Below, in pieces: positions 42,864-43,575 of a DNA stretch of 43,575 bases. Under the pieces are notes generated by a model. That model had not been told where the DNA came from and searched no databases. It saw nothing but the letters and a program-made list of their open reading frames with translations. The DNA is taken from contig CAIJRN010000059.1 of the NCBI GenBank assembly GCA_903823115.1, forward strand, positions 1 to 43,575, in the 5' to 3' direction. Numbering within the stretch: the first letter of the stretch is position 1; each line of letters starts with the position of its first letter. The stretch is from an uncultured cyanobacterium (lineage in GTDB: Bacteria > Cyanobacteriota > Cyanobacteriia > PCC-6307 > Cyanobiaceae). A program made the translations under genes and the position numbers.

Positions 42864-42880
42864 TCGCAGCAGAGTCAAAC

Positions 42881-42900
42881 TCCCTCAGTTTTCTGAGGGA
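42881..42900 (+). terminator. First hairpin after groEL
   Basis: TCCCTCAG-TTTT-CTGAGGGA, a perfect 8-base-pair stem 17 bases beyond the groEL stop. No T-tract follows at once, so it probably protects the mRNA end or aids the terminator that follows. Confidence 0.6.
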
Positions 42901-42911
42901 CTCAGCAGATC

Positions 42912-42935
42912 GCGCCCCTTCGGGGGCGCTTTTTT
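42912..42935 (+). terminator. Intrinsic terminator of groESL
   Basis: GCGCCCC-TTCG-GGGGCGC (42912-42929) then six T. UUCG is a highly stable tetraloop. A textbook Rho-independent terminator. The following 42936-43165 shows no gene. Confidence 0.93.
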
Positions 42936-43165
42936 GTGGTTTGATTCAATATGTTCAGTCAATCGAGTGCAGCCTGTGGTCGGTTACCTGAGCCAGGGGG
43001 CGTTCGCGGATCCGCCTGCCAGCTGCAGATCCAGGGGACTCAGGCAGAGTTCCTACTGGCCTGAGGCACCGGACCTTCTTCTTGTTTAGGTCAGGAGCAG
43101 TCTGCGAACCCGCATAGCTGCCAACTCGACAATCTCTCCTTTGCCTCATGGCTGTATATTTAACA

Positions 43166-43436
43166 TCAAGCGCAGTAAAGAACGGTTTCCGTCAAGATGG
43201 GCGCATGCTGGGAGAGGAAGAATGAATATCCAGGATTTAAGTTGTAAATCAGCAATGGAATCTCCCACAGATCGCTGGGCTTATGGTATATGGATATGGC
43301 CAGTGCTGGACGATGTTCCTTGATTATTTCGCTGGCTCCCTTTAAGGCCTCTATCTCAGCGCCTTCGATGTCCATCTTGATGAACGAGACTGGTGCTCCT
43401 TGGCAATGATCTGAGTGGAATTCATTGAGTGTGATC
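43166..43436 (-). pseudogene. FkbM-family methyltransferase, C-terminal fragment cut by an insertion element
   Basis: A minus-strand frame of about 90 codons ends at TGA 43166-43168 and is open up to the element edge at 43436. It reads ITLNEFHSD, then PVSFIKMDIEGAEIEALKGA, the FkbM signature (IKMDIEGAE is its SAM-domain hallmark), and continues to LTETVLYCA. The N-terminal SAM-binding half is missing, on the far side of the insertion or deleted. The region is clearly lower in G+C than the rest, which suggests transfer, often seen for surface-polysaccharide methyltransferases. No intact start, so it is called a broken gene. Confidence 0.82.
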
Positions 43437-43575
43437 TGAGCTGGTCTGGCTTTTCTGGACAGGGTCCATCGTTAACCTCTGAGGCGGGGCACCGCCCCTT
43501 GAAGGGGGCTCCCACCCATGAGCAAGCGCCGAACCCATAGTCCCGAGTTCAAGGCCAAGGTCGCCATGGAGGCGA
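43437..43575 (+). mobile_element. Left end of an IS3-family insertion sequence
   Basis: The likely terminal repeat begins TGAGCTGGTCTGGC, with the TG end and a GG-TTTTC-GGAC pattern seen in IS3-family elements. A transposase gene starts inside it. The right end, second inverted repeat and target duplication lie beyond the window, so the exact edge at 43437 is inferred. Confidence 0.7.
43518..43575 (+). CDS. IS3-family transposase OrfA, 5' part (continues beyond window)
   Basis: ATG 43518 preceded by the ribosome site GAAGGGGG. The 19 codons read MSKRRTHSPEFKAKVAMEA, the usual start of HTH_Tnp_1-type OrfA proteins (KRRxHSPEFKAKVALEA), which bind the IS ends; OrfAB made by frameshift would be the active transposase. 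Only the beginning of the helix-turn-helix domain is visible. Confidence 0.85.
   Translation, partial: MSKRRTHSPEFKAKVAMEA

Noticed and set aside
41214-42878. A 554-codon open frame opposite groEL
   Set aside because: An antisense reading of groEL is a well-known false open frame in high-G+C genomes.

Overview
The window comes from a cyanobacterium of the Synechococcus/Cyanobium (picocyanobacterial) type. It carries an allophycocyanin core operon (apcE, apcA-apcB-apcC), a cyanobacterial F-type ATP synthase with both b and b' subunits split into two operons, groES-groEL, a P-II protein with the cyanobacterial Ser49, the plastid/cyanobacterial ribosomal protein PSRP-3 (Ycf65), and nine HIP1 octamers (GCGATCGC). 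The DNA is about two-thirds G+C by eye, except at the far right end.

Layout. 1-4706: the 3' end of a DSHCT-type RNA helicase, a small methyltransferase, purB, a small conserved protein and a TlyA-type rRNA methyltransferase. 4881-6206: glnB and queF diverge from a 567-base spacer holding a tandem array of short palindromes and an NtcA-like site. 6210-9719 (minus): ftsW-ccdA-ccs1, linking cell-wall elongation/division with cytochrome c maturation. 9930-14915 (minus): phycobilisome core, apcE then apcABC, each unit closed by a strong terminator hairpin. 15055-16263: a SAM methyltransferase. 16344-22519: ATP synthase operon I-a-c-b'-b-delta-alpha-gamma. 22882-25569: a 2OG-Fe(II) oxygenase-like protein, a [2Fe-2S] ferredoxin, a small conserved protein and a DUF3326 protein. 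25529-32742 (minus): AEC transporter, alanine dehydrogenase, then a tight set nadE-nadD-GTPase-CNNM/CBS protein. 32893-37751: pepP, a HAD hydrolase, ycf65, a rhomboid-like membrane protein and a small transaldolase/F6P-aldolase. 38372-40250 (minus): ATP synthase beta-epsilon. 40495-42863: CIRCE-like operator, groES and groEL. 42936-43575: lower-G+C DNA with an FkbM methyltransferase fragment interrupted by the left end of an IS3-family element.

Working together: the phycobilisome core genes harvest light, the ATP synthase operons use the resulting proton gradient, and the Ccs1/CcdA pair matures the c-type cytochromes of that chain. GlnB, alanine dehydrogenase, NadD/NadE, PurB and QueF are nitrogen, cofactor and nucleotide metabolism.

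Most of the window is ordinary conserved housekeeping DNA, and I do not see a clear new defence or mobile system. The points most worth a second look are the 16-base-period palindrome array between glnB and queF (with the same core motif upstream of purB), a 10-copy 15-base minisatellite coding the tail of a GTPase, a rhomboid-like protein without an obvious catalytic histidine, an uncharacterised ferredoxin/DUF3326 cluster, and the IS-disrupted FkbM gene.
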